A stretch of 64,000 bases of DNA, taken from positions 1 to 64,000 of the forward strand of contig CAVUZG010000003.1 of NCBI GenBank assembly GCA_963745945.1. The letters are read 5' to 3'. This DNA is from DATFVA01 sp963745945 (GTDB lineage Bacteria > Bacteroidota > Ignavibacteria > Ignavibacteriales > Ignavibacteriaceae). The notes under the pieces are model-generated. The model made no database searches, had not been told where the DNA came from, and saw only the letters and a list, made by a program, of their open reading frames with translations. Position numbers and translations under genes: made by a program. Positions 1 to 12,766 of this stretch are shown here, piece by piece. Each line of letters opens with the position of its first letter. The first letter of the stretch is position 1.

Positions 1-1
1 C

Positions 2-3052
<3,051 letters not shown>

Positions 3053-3135
3053 ATAGTCTGTGCTCTTTCTGTTATTTTTATGGCTCAGTAAAATTTTTCT
3101 GAAAATTCAGAAAAGATTTTTACTCTTTCAATCTT

Positions 3136-3144
3136 TCAAAGAAC
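3136..3144 (-). promoter_or_regulatory. boxA-like element before 23S
   Basis: The minus strand reads GTTCTTTGA between tRNA-Ala and 23S. The same nonamer occurs in the 16S leader at 5119-5131. Repetition of this word ahead of both large rRNAs fits a boxA (NusB/S10) antitermination site. The function is inferred from position and known rRNA operon architecture. Confidence 0.5.
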
Positions 3145-3155
3145 AAAAATTATTG

Positions 3156-3228
3156 TGGAGCTAATCGGGATCGAACCGATAACCTCCGCCTTGCAAGGGC
3201 GGCGCTCTCCCAATTGAGCTATAGCCCC
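3156..3228 (-). tRNA. tRNA-Ala (anticodon TGC)
   Basis: A 73-nt cloverleaf on the minus strand. The acceptor arm GGGGCTA pairs with TAGCTCC plus discriminator A. The anticodon loop reads CTTGCAA, giving anticodon TGC, and a TTCGATC T-loop is visible. The 3' CCA is not encoded, so it must be added by a CCA-adding enzyme. It sits in the 16S-23S spacer next to tRNA-Ile, as in many bacterial rRNA operons. Confidence 0.96.
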
Positions 3229-3302
3229 AAAAACTTACCTATTGAAGTTTTATGGGGTACCGGTTATAACTTTTTAGTCATTAACACACACCCATAAATC
3301 TG

Positions 3303-3376
<74 letters not shown>

Positions 3377-3443
3377 AGTTCTAGTTTTAATAATTAAGAA
3401 AAGAACTAAAGAGCGAACCATTTCTCAGGTTCGTAAATAAAAA

Positions 3444-5117
<1,674 letters not shown>

Positions 5118-5118
5118 A

Positions 5119-5131
5119 TCAAAGAACTAAA
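5119..5131 (-). promoter_or_regulatory. boxA-like element in 16S leader
   Basis: The minus strand reads TTAGTTCTTTGAT, sharing GTTCTTTGA with the spacer copy at 3136-3144. A related TTAGTTCTTTTC lies between 16S and tRNA-Ile (about 3398-3409). The recurrence and the location just upstream of the 16S processing stem suggest the rRNA antitermination boxA. The protein partners are inferred, not shown. Confidence 0.5.
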
Positions 5132-5169
5132 AAAAAATTTTGAAACCTTCTTTAAAGAAGGGCTTCAAA
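5129..5169 (-). terminator. Terminator-like hairpin with T-tract in the rRNA leader
   Basis: On the minus strand a 16-nt perfect palindrome CCTTCTTTAAAGAAGG (5161-5146) is flanked by TTTGAA/TTCAAA and followed by nine T residues (5137-5129). It looks like an intrinsic terminator, yet it lies between the rRNA promoters and boxA. It could stop read-through from the SLBB gene, attenuate P1 transcripts, or be overridden by antitermination. At P2 the palindrome would be the very 5' end of the transcript. Confidence 0.45.
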
Positions 5170-5196
5170 TTTACTTCCTCTCCTATCGAAAGTCAA
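5168..5196 (-). promoter_or_regulatory. rRNA promoter P2
   Basis: Minus strand: TTGACT (5196-5191), a 17-nt spacer, then TAAATT (5173-5168) continuing as TAAATTTG. This fits both the sigma-70 -35/-10 layout and the Bacteroidota-type TAnnTTTG element. The expected start is near 5161. Confidence 0.6.
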
Positions 5197-5275
5197 GAGA
5201 GTTATTAATCATTTCAATTTTATTTTTTGATTTTACGTGTTTTTGAATAGCAAAATCAATTCTAAAACAGCCTTT

Positions 5276-5305
5276 CAAATATATAGGATTTATTAAGAAT
5301 GTCAA
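5276..5305 (-). promoter_or_regulatory. rRNA promoter P1
   Basis: Minus strand: TTGACA (5305-5300), a 16-nt spacer, then TATATT (5283-5278) continuing as TATATTTG. This is a near-consensus promoter with a TAnnTTTG -7 motif. It begins only 28 bp after the stop of the SLBB gene, with no terminator between them, so SLBB transcripts can run into the rRNA leader. Confidence 0.65.
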
Positions 5306-5333
5306 GTTTTAATCAGTACAAAAATCGTTAGCT

Positions 5334-6773
5334 TCATTTTGTAAGATTAACAATAAGAAGTGCAATTGTTGCAAGACTTCCTATAATACCTAAAAACAAA
5401 CTGGTTGTTTTTACATAATACATAAATGATCTTGAAATAGATCTTGGAACATATATATAATCCCCTTCCTCCACAGTAATTCCATCTTTGTCAATAGGAA
5501 TCCATTCTTTAGTAGCAGCTTTTATCAACATAATATCGTCACGCGCATATTCGCCCGTTCCGCCGGCTTCGTTCAGATAATATTTGTAATTCTCACCATC
5601 AACAAAATTCACTCTTCCAGGTTTTGCTACCTGACCGAACACATAAACTGTTTTTTCTCTTTTAGGAATAATTATTACATCGCCATCATTAACTACATAG
5701 TTTGATACGTTTGAACTCGTATCATTAATTTTAGTGAAATCTACCGGTCCGCTTTCTAATAACACTCTTAACTCGTTCTCCATTAAAAAATATGATGAAT
5801 CCATTTCATCCACATTCGACATTCTGAACATCATAAAATTCTGGAAACGTAAAAGGAAATTTGTGAGCTTAGGGTCCAGCACTTCCGTATAATTATCAAA
5901 CTTTACTCCATAATAATTTTCCAATAACAGCGGAAGACTATTTCCTGTATAAAGCCTTGCCCTGGTTAATGAAGCATCATTTTTAAATCCACCGGATTTT
6001 TCAATAACCTGTTTAATTGTAGTGCTATTTTTGGTAACAGGAATTCTGCCGGGATTATTTACTTCTCCAATTACCATAACGCTAAATCCCTTTTTTTGTG
6101 ATTCATCAGCAACTACAATTATTCCATCACCTCTTTCTAATACCGGGTTGCTATTAATATCTGTCTGGATTATATCCATTTGATTTCCATCATAACTTAA
6201 CCGATGAATTTCAACTCTATCTATTTTTTCATAAGCTTTATTGATTCCCTGTGCTAATTCAAGTGCATCCTGAAGACGATCTCCTTCTACAAAGAAAAAT
6301 TTACCCGGACTATTAACTGCACCCGAGACTGTAAAAGAATTATGTTCGAAATCTGGTTGAGGGAAGATGATTACATCATCATTTTTGAGATAAGGATTGT
6401 TTGAAAAGTCTCCGTCCAATCTGAATTTTTGCAAATCAAGTTTAAGCACTTCACCAGTTGATCTTTTAAGAATTATATTCCTAAGCACATAATTATTAAG
6501 TTTTTTATTTATCTCTTTAATCATTATGGGATCATTTGTGGCTTTTGATAAATCAAGTTTAGCCTGATCATACATCCTGGTAATAAAAGCATCAACACGT
6601 TCTGTTATTAAAGCAGGGAAAGTTCCGGTAACTACAAACTCACCCCCGATAGTTACACTTATAGTTCCCATTTGAAGCATGTCATTACCATTTAGATTTA
6701 GCTTTGAATCTAACTGTGCGTTGACATTTATATTTAAAATAAACAAAACTAATAAGCTTAAAATTTTTCTCAT
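5334..6773 (-). CDS. SLBB-domain polysaccharide export protein
   Basis: 479 aa. It is probably the outer-membrane/periplasmic channel component for export of a capsule or exopolysaccharide (Wza/GfcE-like family). The N-terminus is a signal peptide ending ...INVNAQ. Three SLBB-type segments are visible, each with a V.G.V..PG. core: near 150 (VSGAVNSPG), 235 (VIGEVNNPG) and 378 (VFGQVAKPG). A hydrophobic helix closes the C-terminus (about 452-475), which is unusual for a classical Wza lipoprotein and suggests membrane anchoring. It follows rfbB by 34 nt on the same strand, which supports a polysaccharide role. The partner tyrosine kinase/Wzc and polymerase are not in the window. Confidence 0.8.
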   Translation of the reverse strand: MRKILSLLVLFILNINVNAQLDSKLNLNGNDMLQMGTISVTIGGEFVVTGTFPALITERVDAFITRMYDQAKLDLSKATNDPIMIKEINKKLNNYVLRNIILKRSTGEVLKLDLQKFRLDGDFSNNPYLKNDDVIIFPQPDFEHNSFTVSGAVNSPGKFFFVEGDRLQDALELAQGINKAYEKIDRVEIHRLSYDGNQMDIIQTDINSNPVLERGDGIIVVADESQKKGFSVMVIGEVNNPGRIPVTKNSTTIKQVIEKSGGFKNDASLTRARLYTGNSLPLLLENYYGVKFDNYTEVLDPKLTNFLLRFQNFMMFRMSNVDEMDSSYFLMENELRVLLESGPVDFTKINDTSSNVSNYVVNDGDVIIIPKREKTVYVFGQVAKPGRVNFVDGENYKYYLNEAGGTGEYARDDIMLIKAATKEWIPIDKDGITVEEGDYIYVPRSISRSFMYYVKTTSLFLGIIGSLATIALLIVNLTK

Positions 6774-6807
6774 GTAATTAGTCTTCCGGTTTTCATCTTA
6801 AAAATTT

Positions 6808-7819
6808 TTAGAGTTGATACTGAAGTTTATAGTAGTCCTGATACTCTCCCGAAACTATCCTTGTCCACCACAAATCATTCTGAAGATACCAGTCAATTGT
6901 TTTTTTAATTGCTTCCTCAAAAGTAAAAGCCGGTTTCCATCCTAACTCACTTTTAATTTTAGTTGAGTCAATTGCATATCTTTTATCATGGCCGGGTCGA
7001 TCTTTAACGAATTCAATCAGGGTTTCCGGTTTATTTAAATGTTTTAAAATGAGTTTTATAATTTTCAGGTTCGGCATTTCATTGGAGGCACCAATATTAT
7101 ATACCTGCCCGGGTTTGCCTTTTTGAAAAACCAAATCAATTGCCCTGTTATGATCATCTACAAATATCCAATCACGAACATTCATACCATCTCCGTAAAC
7201 AGGAAGTGTTTTATCATTTAAAGAGTTTAAGATCATTAGTGGTATCAGTTTTTCAGGAAATTGATAAGGACCATAATTATTTGAACATCTTGTAATAACA
7301 ACAGGCATTCCATAGGTGTGAAAGAAAGCTAAAGCCATCATGTCTGCGGCAGCTTTACTTGAAGAATAAGGGCTATTAGGAGAAAGTGGCGTGCTTTCAG
7401 TAAACAATCCGTCTTTGCCAAGACTACCGTAAACCTCGTCCGTAGAAACCTGAATAAATTTTTCTACTTCAAATTTACGGGCAGTTTCAAGTAAAACATT
7501 GGTCCCAATTACATTTGTTCTGATAAAAAACTTCAGAGCCAAGTATGCTTCTATCAACATGTGATTCAGCTGCAAAATTAATTACATAGTTTATTTCGTA
7601 TTTTTGAAAAAGAAATCCAACTAATTCGGCGTTTGTAATATCGCCTTTTACGAAAACAAAATTCGGATTATCTTCACACTGAACGAGGTTCTCCAGATTT
7701 CCGGCGTAGGTAAGTTTATCAATATTAATTATACGATAATCGGCATGCTCTTTAAGCATCAAGTTGATAAAATTACTGCCAATAAATCCGGCACCGCCGG
7801 TTATTAAAATATTTTTCAT
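6808..7819 (-). CDS. rfbB: dTDP-glucose 4,6-dehydratase, interrupted by a frameshift
   Basis: Extended SDR enzyme converting dTDP-glucose to dTDP-4-keto-6-deoxyglucose, an early step of dTDP-rhamnose synthesis. The NAD-binding motif TGGAGFIGSN is at the N-terminus. The active-site region has STDEVYG and the YSSSK catalytic Tyr/Lys pair. The reading frame breaks at a run of six A on the plus strand (7525-7530). Removing one base restores ...GSEVFIRTNVIGTNV... and a normal 336-aa protein, so this is probably a sequence error or a very recent mutation. It starts one base after the upstream gene ends and precedes the export gene. The rmlD-like gene lies divergently at 8676. Confidence 0.9.
7525..7530. 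other. Frameshift site in rfbB (A6 run)
   Basis: Homopolymer at which the two halves of rfbB change frame. Five A instead of six would give a continuous reading frame through a conserved part of the enzyme. Confidence 0.8.
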
Positions 7820-8554
7820 TTAAAAAGCAAAAAATCCTAAAAATATTCCTGTTTGAATAAAGAAACTATTACCATTAAAATCAGAAGGAACATTACTAAG
7901 TTCCTGATCATTTTCTATAGACCATTTTTCACCTAAAGATAACTGATACCCTGCTCCAACTCTTATCGCAACAAACCTGTAAATTGGAATATCCAAATTA
8001 AGCATAGGTGAAATTAACCAGTAACTTCCTGTGACTGTTCTGCTGATGTTATCTGTTTGAGATGAATTTCCAAATTCTCCTGTTATATTATTCCACGAAA
8101 AATTTCCTTTGTTTTTATAAATCTGCGCACTTATGCTTCCGCCGCCGATCATTGTTCCAACAGAAATTCCAAAAGTTCTAACGAACGGTAAAGTATATTC
8201 AATACTTAATCCGCCACCGCCGATGGAATATCTTACTTCCCTGGTAAAACCATCTGATGATGATTGTACCAATTCCGAAGTTGAACCGCCATAACCGCCG
8301 CCGCCAATACGTAAAAATTTAACAAGACCGATATAAAAAAATCCTGCACCACCTGTTGTAAAAATTGCTTTATTTGTCAGCTTTGGAAAATCTGCAGGTA
8401 AAACATCGTTTAATGGTTTAACATTTGGAAAAGTAAATCCTGGAGTAAAGCCACCTCCACCGCCGAATGGAGCATCAAAATATCTTGATTCCTGCGCGAA
8501 ATTTCCGGTTGCCGCAAATAAAATTACAATTAATACAAAGATTATTTTTTTCAT
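7820..8554 (-). CDS. Gly-rich outer-membrane beta-barrel-like protein
   Basis: 244 aa; family not recognised. A signal peptide (MKKIIFVLIVILFAATGNFAQ) is followed by a glycine-rich stretch (FGGGGGFTPGF, later GGGGYGGS and SIGGGGLSIEY). Alternating polar/aromatic strands end in FFIQTGIFLGFFAF, typical of a small porin-like barrel ending in Phe. The stop abuts the rfbB start, so it heads the rfbB-export operon. It faces the divergent rmlD-like gene across a 121-bp AT-rich gap. A TAACTTTG element sits at 8567-8560 just before the gene. The function is unknown; surface exposure is inferred. Confidence 0.6.
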   Translation of the reverse strand: MKKIIFVLIVILFAATGNFAQESRYFDAPFGGGGGFTPGFTFPNVKPLNDVLPADFPKLTNKAIFTTGGAGFFYIGLVKFLRIGGGGYGGSTSELVQSSSDGFTREVRYSIGGGGLSIEYTLPFVRTFGISVGTMIGGGSISAQIYKNKGNFSWNNITGEFGNSSQTDNISRTVTGSYWLISPMLNLDIPIYRFVAIRVGAGYQLSLGEKWSIENDQELSNVPSDFNGNSFFIQTGIFLGFFAF

Positions 8555-8675
8555 AAAAGCAAAGTTATTAATTTATAAATTTATCAGAAAGTAGAGTTAA
8601 AAACAAAGAAAACAATTATAAAACATAAGTAAAGAAGAGTCATATTTTTAGTCACTAATTCAGGTATTTAGTATA

Positions 8676-9557
8676 ATGAGAATATTAATAACAGGTGGAA
8701 GCGGGTTGCTCGGGCAATATTTGAATATCGAATTGTCTAAACATCATTCGATTCTGACTCTATATAATAAAGACATTAGAAATTGTGTAAACTTCAACTC
8801 AGCTAAAATAGATATAACCAATAGAAATATTCTGCAGGAACTTTTTTATTCCTTTAATCCGGGAGTAGTTATTCACACTGCAGCAATTTCAAATCCTCAA
8901 TTGGCAGCGAGTACTGATTCAAAAATGGTTTACAAAACAAATGTTAATGCAACTCAATTTATCGCTGAGCTGTGTTCCCAAAAAAGAGCAAGATTAATTT
9001 ATACCTCCACTGATCTTGTTTATGCAGGTTACAGAGGATCAATGTTAAAAGAAGATTCTAAATTAAATCCAGTTTCTTTATACGCAGAAACAAAGTTAAT
9101 GGGTGAAATGAAAATAAAAGATACCTTTAACGACTATTTGATACTGAGAACAGCTTTAATGTTTGGATTTGGATTGAACAACAGCTACAATCATTTTCAT
9201 CAAATGTATATGAATTTGAAAAATCACATACCTGTAAAACTTTTTACCGATCAATTCAGAACACCGGTTGAGTTAAGTAATGCAGCCAAAATAATTTTCC
9301 AGCTAATTCAAAAAGAAATTAAAGAAGAAACCATAAACCTGGGCGGAAAAGAAAGGATTTCCAGATTTCAGCTTGGTGAAATACTTTGTGAGACTGCAGG
9401 CTTTGATAAGAATCTTTTATTAAAAATATCAATGGATGATATCCCCGCTCTTCCAAAGGTTGAAGATGTTTCAATGGATACAAGTAAGCTTAAATCTTTC
9501 GGGATTGAAATCAAGTCTCTTAAAGAATCAATGAGAGACTTAATCAATGAAAAATAA
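8676..9557 (+). CDS. rfbD: dTDP-4-dehydrorhamnose reductase-like SDR protein
   Basis: 293 aa, RmlD_sub_bind family size. The N-terminal nucleotide-binding motif is ITGGSGLLGQ (residues 4-13). The central STDLVYAG segment and catalytic YAETK (Tyr and Lys separated by three) match RmlD. RmlD reduces dTDP-4-keto-rhamnose to dTDP-L-rhamnose using NAD(P)H. It is divergent from rfbB and its operon, consistent with shared nucleotide-sugar metabolism. rfbA and rfbC are absent from the window, so the exact sugar product is not certain. It is convergent with the DUF1460 gene, with six bases between the stops. Confidence 0.75.
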   Translation: MRILITGGSGLLGQYLNIELSKHHSILTLYNKDIRNCVNFNSAKIDITNRNILQELFYSFNPGVVIHTAAISNPQLAASTDSKMVYKTNVNATQFIAELCSQKRARLIYTSTDLVYAGYRGSMLKEDSKLNPVSLYAETKLMGEMKIKDTFNDYLILRTALMFGFGLNNSYNHFHQMYMNLKNHIPVKLFTDQFRTPVELSNAAKIIFQLIQKEIKEETINLGGKERISRFQLGEILCETAGFDKNLLLKISMDDIPALPKVEDVSMDTSKLKSFGIEIKSLKESMRDLINEK

Positions 9558-9563
9558 AGAGGA

Positions 9564-10442
9564 TTAATTTCCTATCATATTTTCCTGGTTAGGATCTATG
9601 GCTCTGATAACAATAATACCGGTATCCTTTTTTATTTTATTTATATAAGATGAAAGGGTATCTTCAGTAATTTGCACTTTTTTACCTACATTGGGAGCAT
9701 GCAGAAGATGGATTCTGTTATCTTCCATTCTAACCGCAATTCCGACGTGGTCAACATCCAAACCGGGAATATTAGTGGTGAAAGCAATTATATCTCCATT
9801 TTCGATCTGATTTTCTATGAATCCAATTCTTTCTTTCGGGACGTAGAAATAATTTCTTCTGCTGATTTCAGCTTCCTGTTTTCTAATCTCTTTAACAAAC
9901 TCAGGATGTTCTTTAAGTTGTTCGTAACTCCCGGTATGAGTAGTCATAAAGTTCAGGTGAAACTGTATTGGTTTACCTCCGACTAATTCTGTAACATCAT
10001 CCACAATACCTTTATGCTCGTTATCATAAATCCAATCGGTAAAATAATTTAACCTACTTGGATATTTGTCTATCACTCCATCTCTGTATCTTATTTTCTG
10101 TAATTCATTCTCAAAATCCTTGAATGAAGATTTTCCGGATTTAATTAGTCTGGCAAATGCTAAAGTATTTTCTACAAAAGTTGTACAATCAAGACCAGAT
10201 AAATTTATGACAAGTTGCTCATCCCCTTTTCTTTCAATTCCGTAAGGAAGATAATCTGTACCAAGAAATGTTTTGCCTATATCTGCTACCACGTCACCCA
10301 TAGATTCCTCGGCAAGTTTTGCAGAATTAGCATAAGAAAATTTCTCCTTGCAAATTGCAACATCACTATCCGAGTATATCTGTGAGAAAATGCTGACAGG
10401 AAAAAGTAAAAAAAGAAATATAATCTTCGATAAATTATTCAT
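9564..10442 (-). CDS. DUF1460 family cell-wall amidase-like protein
   Basis: 292 aa, secreted (signal peptide ending SIFSQ). DUF1460 proteins are NlpC/P60-related and are described as N-acetylmuramoyl-L-alanine amidase-like. The presumed catalytic Cys is C86 in SGLDCTTFVE. The His is H232 in GLDVDHVGIA, within a region that ends ...IRAIDP. It probably trims murein peptides or muropeptides in the periplasm, which fits the peptidoglycan-recycling genes at 50.5-55.8 kb. The start codon overlaps the dnaB stop as ATGA, so the two are translationally coupled although functionally unrelated. Confidence 0.75.
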   Translation of the reverse strand: MNNLSKIIFLFLLFPVSIFSQIYSDSDVAICKEKFSYANSAKLAEESMGDVVADIGKTFLGTDYLPYGIERKGDEQLVINLSGLDCTTFVENTLAFARLIKSGKSSFKDFENELQKIRYRDGVIDKYPSRLNYFTDWIYDNEHKGIVDDVTELVGGKPIQFHLNFMTTHTGSYEQLKEHPEFVKEIRKQEAEISRRNYFYVPKERIGFIENQIENGDIIAFTTNIPGLDVDHVGIAVRMEDNRIHLLHAPNVGKKVQITEDTLSSYINKIKKDTGIIVIRAIDPNQENMIGN

Positions 10443-11869
10443 ATTATATCTTCATTCGTTGGTATGATAGAATATTCCTCTATCTGTCTTGCGTGAGCAA
10501 GGTTCTCAAACCTGGCATATTCTTTAATAAATGCGAGTCTTATATCTCCGGTCGGACCATTTCTTTGTTTTCCGATTATCACTTCAGCTACTCCATCTGT
10601 TGAACTGGCGTCATCAGCAAAATTTTTAATCCCATAATATTCCGGACGATTTAAGAATAGGACAACATCCGCATCCTGTTCAATTGAACCAGATTCTCTC
10701 AAATCTGAAAGCTGTGGTCTTTTGTCATTTCTTGTCTCAACAGCACGGTTTAATTGAGCCAATGCAATTACAGGTATGTTAAGTTCCTTTGCAAGCGATT
10801 TAAGCGAACGGGATATGTGTGAGATTTCTCTTTCACGACTCTCAGAATTTGAGGGTCCCTGCATAAGCTGTAGATAGTCAATTATTATCATCCCTACATT
10901 TTTTTCAGATTTCAGTCTTCTCGCTTTAGCTCTTATCTCAAGTACCGTCTGAGCTGGGGTATCATCAATATAAAGAGGGCTTTCAATCAACCTGTGAGCA
11001 TTCTTGCTCAGTTTAACTCCTTCTTCTGAAGGTAATTTTCCAGTTCTCACAAGGTGGGCATTTAGTCGTCCTTCAGCACAAAGCATACGAATAATCAATT
11101 GCATTGTAGCCATTTCAAGACTGAATATTCCCACCGGAATTTTGTGATCAACTGCTGCATTTCGTGCAAGTGTTAGTGCAAGAGCAGTTTTTCCCATAGA
11201 AGGACGAGCCGCAATTATTATCAAATCCGATTTTTGAAATCCTCCAAGCATGTCATCTAGCTGATAAAATCCTGTTGGAACAGAGAACTTCTGTTTTGTA
11301 TTTGAATGGATAGCCTCGATATATTCCAGAGCATCCCGCACAGCACGATCCATTCCCACAAAAGATTTTTTAAGATGAGTTTCAGTAATCTCAAATATTT
11401 TTCTTTCAGCCTGATCGAGAATATCAAAAGCATCTTCTGTTCCCTGGTAAGCTGCCTTTGCAATTTCGTGTGCACTTGTAATTAAACCACGAAGTATTTC
11501 TTTTTCTAAAATAATTTTTGCGTGATATTCAATATTCGCAGCTGATGAGATATTCTGTGATAACTTACTTAAATAAACCGCCCCTCCAACATCTTCAGCC
11601 TGTTCTCTTTTCTTCAGTTCTTCGTATAGAGTAACAGTGTCAATTGGTTCACCGGATTCGAATAGTGATACCATAGCTTCAAAAATCAGTCTGTGTTCTT
11701 TCAGATAAAAACTCGCCGGAGTGAGAAGCTCAATAGCTTTAGGAACAGCTTCCCTTTCAATCATCATCGCACCAAGTACAGATGCTTCAATATCAGTTGC
11801 GGCTGGTGGTTTCACATCAGCAGGGATAAGCTTTGTTATGTTTTCGTTATTGTTTCTTGTTTTTGCCAT
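10439..11869 (-). CDS. dnaB: Replicative DNA helicase DnaB
   Basis: 476 aa. Hexameric 5'-3' helicase of the replication fork. The N-terminal helical domain (about 20-125) binds primase. A linker precedes the RecA-like domain, with Walker A ARPSMGKT at residues 221-228. Walker B (IIIDYLQLM) and the QLNRAVETR and DLRESGSIEQDAD motifs follow. There is no intein. The length is typical. A perfect DnaA-box word (TTATCCACA, 11891-11899) lies about 25 bp upstream of the start. Confidence 0.97.
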   Translation of the reverse strand: MAKTRNNNENITKLIPADVKPPAATDIEASVLGAMMIEREAVPKAIELLTPASFYLKEHRLIFEAMVSLFESGEPIDTVTLYEELKKREQAEDVGGAVYLSKLSQNISSAANIEYHAKIILEKEILRGLITSAHEIAKAAYQGTEDAFDILDQAERKIFEITETHLKKSFVGMDRAVRDALEYIEAIHSNTKQKFSVPTGFYQLDDMLGGFQKSDLIIIAARPSMGKTALALTLARNAAVDHKIPVGIFSLEMATMQLIIRMLCAEGRLNAHLVRTGKLPSEEGVKLSKNAHRLIESPLYIDDTPAQTVLEIRAKARRLKSEKNVGMIIIDYLQLMQGPSNSESREREISHISRSLKSLAKELNIPVIALAQLNRAVETRNDKRPQLSDLRESGSIEQDADVVLFLNRPEYYGIKNFADDASSTDGVAEVIIGKQRNGPTGDIRLAFIKEYARFENLAHARQIEEYSIIPTNEDII

Positions 11870-11890
11870 TTGAAAATCTTATGAACTGAA

Positions 11891-11899
11891 TTATCCACA
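11891..11899 (+). promoter_or_regulatory. DnaA-box word upstream of dnaB
   Basis: The sequence TTATCCACA equals the canonical DnaA box. It lies 22 bp before the dnaB start. Only this single perfect copy was noticed, so DnaA regulation of dnaB is possible but a chance match is not excluded. It is not an origin by itself. Confidence 0.35.
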
Positions 11900-11994
11900 A
11901 CTTATTAACATAGTTTTTACATATTTAAACTTATTAAAAAATAAATAGAGGGTAATGCAGTTGCAAGTTAAATCAGCCTGGGTTGAAGAATTTG

Positions 11995-12720
11995 TTACAA
12001 CATTTCATCATATAATTTTCTGAACTTCTGTACATCTTCCCAGCATCCTCTTTTCCAGTTAGGATTCCTTAACAAAGCTGCGGGATGGTAAGTAACCATT
12101 GTTTTTATTCCATGGTAATCGAATACCTGACCGCGCATTTTTGTTAGTGAATCTCTTTTCTTTAATAATCCCTGGGCAGCCGTTAAGCCAAGTGCAAGTA
12201 TTAATTTAGGTTTTATCAATTCAATTTGTTTATTAAGATAAGGAAAGCATGCGTCCATTTCATCACTTGTGGGTGTACGGTTACCGGGAGGACGACTTTT
12301 TACAATATTGGCAATGTAAACTTCTTCACGGTTAAAGTTTATTGCTTTTAAAATATCATTCAATAATTTTCCTGCTCTGCCAACAAATGGCTCTCCCTGT
12401 TTATCCTCTTCGGCTCCGGGCCCTTCTCCTACAACTAATACTTTAGCATTTGGATCTCCAACACCAAAGACAAACTTATTTCTGGATTTATGGAGCGGAC
12501 ACTTTTTGCAATCCTTTATAAGTTCATTCAATTCTTCCAGTGTTTTTGATTTTTCCCAATCTTCTTTGGGCTTTTCAAACAACGGGATTTCTTTTCCAGA
12601 TTCTTTTACCATATTTTTTACCAGATCCGTTCTACGCTTATATATATTATTTTCAAATAGTTCGTCACCAAAAATTTCTTTTTGATCTATTAACGCCTGT
12701 ATTAATTCATCTTTTATCAT
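11995..12720 (-). CDS. Uracil-DNA glycosylase, family 4-like (Fe-S)
   Basis: 241 aa. Removes uracil from DNA in base-excision repair. Motif 1 is GEGPGAEEDKQGEPFVGRAG (about 99-117) and motif 2 is the TYHPAALLRNP segment (about 210-220). Four cysteines (C71, C74, C158, C226) are spaced as the 4Fe-4S ligands of family 4 enzymes. An N-terminal extension of about 60 residues precedes the domain, a common arrangement in fusions with a DNA-polymerase-related prefix. It sits downstream of coaBC by 46 bp on the same strand. Confidence 0.9.
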   Translation of the reverse strand: MIKDELIQALIDQKEIFGDELFENNIYKRRTDLVKNMVKESGKEIPLFEKPKEDWEKSKTLEELNELIKDCKKCPLHKSRNKFVFGVGDPNAKVLVVGEGPGAEEDKQGEPFVGRAGKLLNDILKAINFNREEVYIANIVKSRPPGNRTPTSDEMDACFPYLNKQIELIKPKLILALGLTAAQGLLKKRDSLTKMRGQVFDYHGIKTMVTYHPAALLRNPNWKRGCWEDVQKFRKLYDEML

Positions 12721-12766
12721 GAGGATAGTAATTTAAAAATATTTTTCAGACAAAGAAGGAAATTGA

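Noticed and set aside
7487..7819. Separate short N-terminal rfbB-like protein
   Set aside because: The sequence is the natural N-terminus of rfbB, joined in another frame at the A6 run, and a one-base correction gives one normal enzyme.
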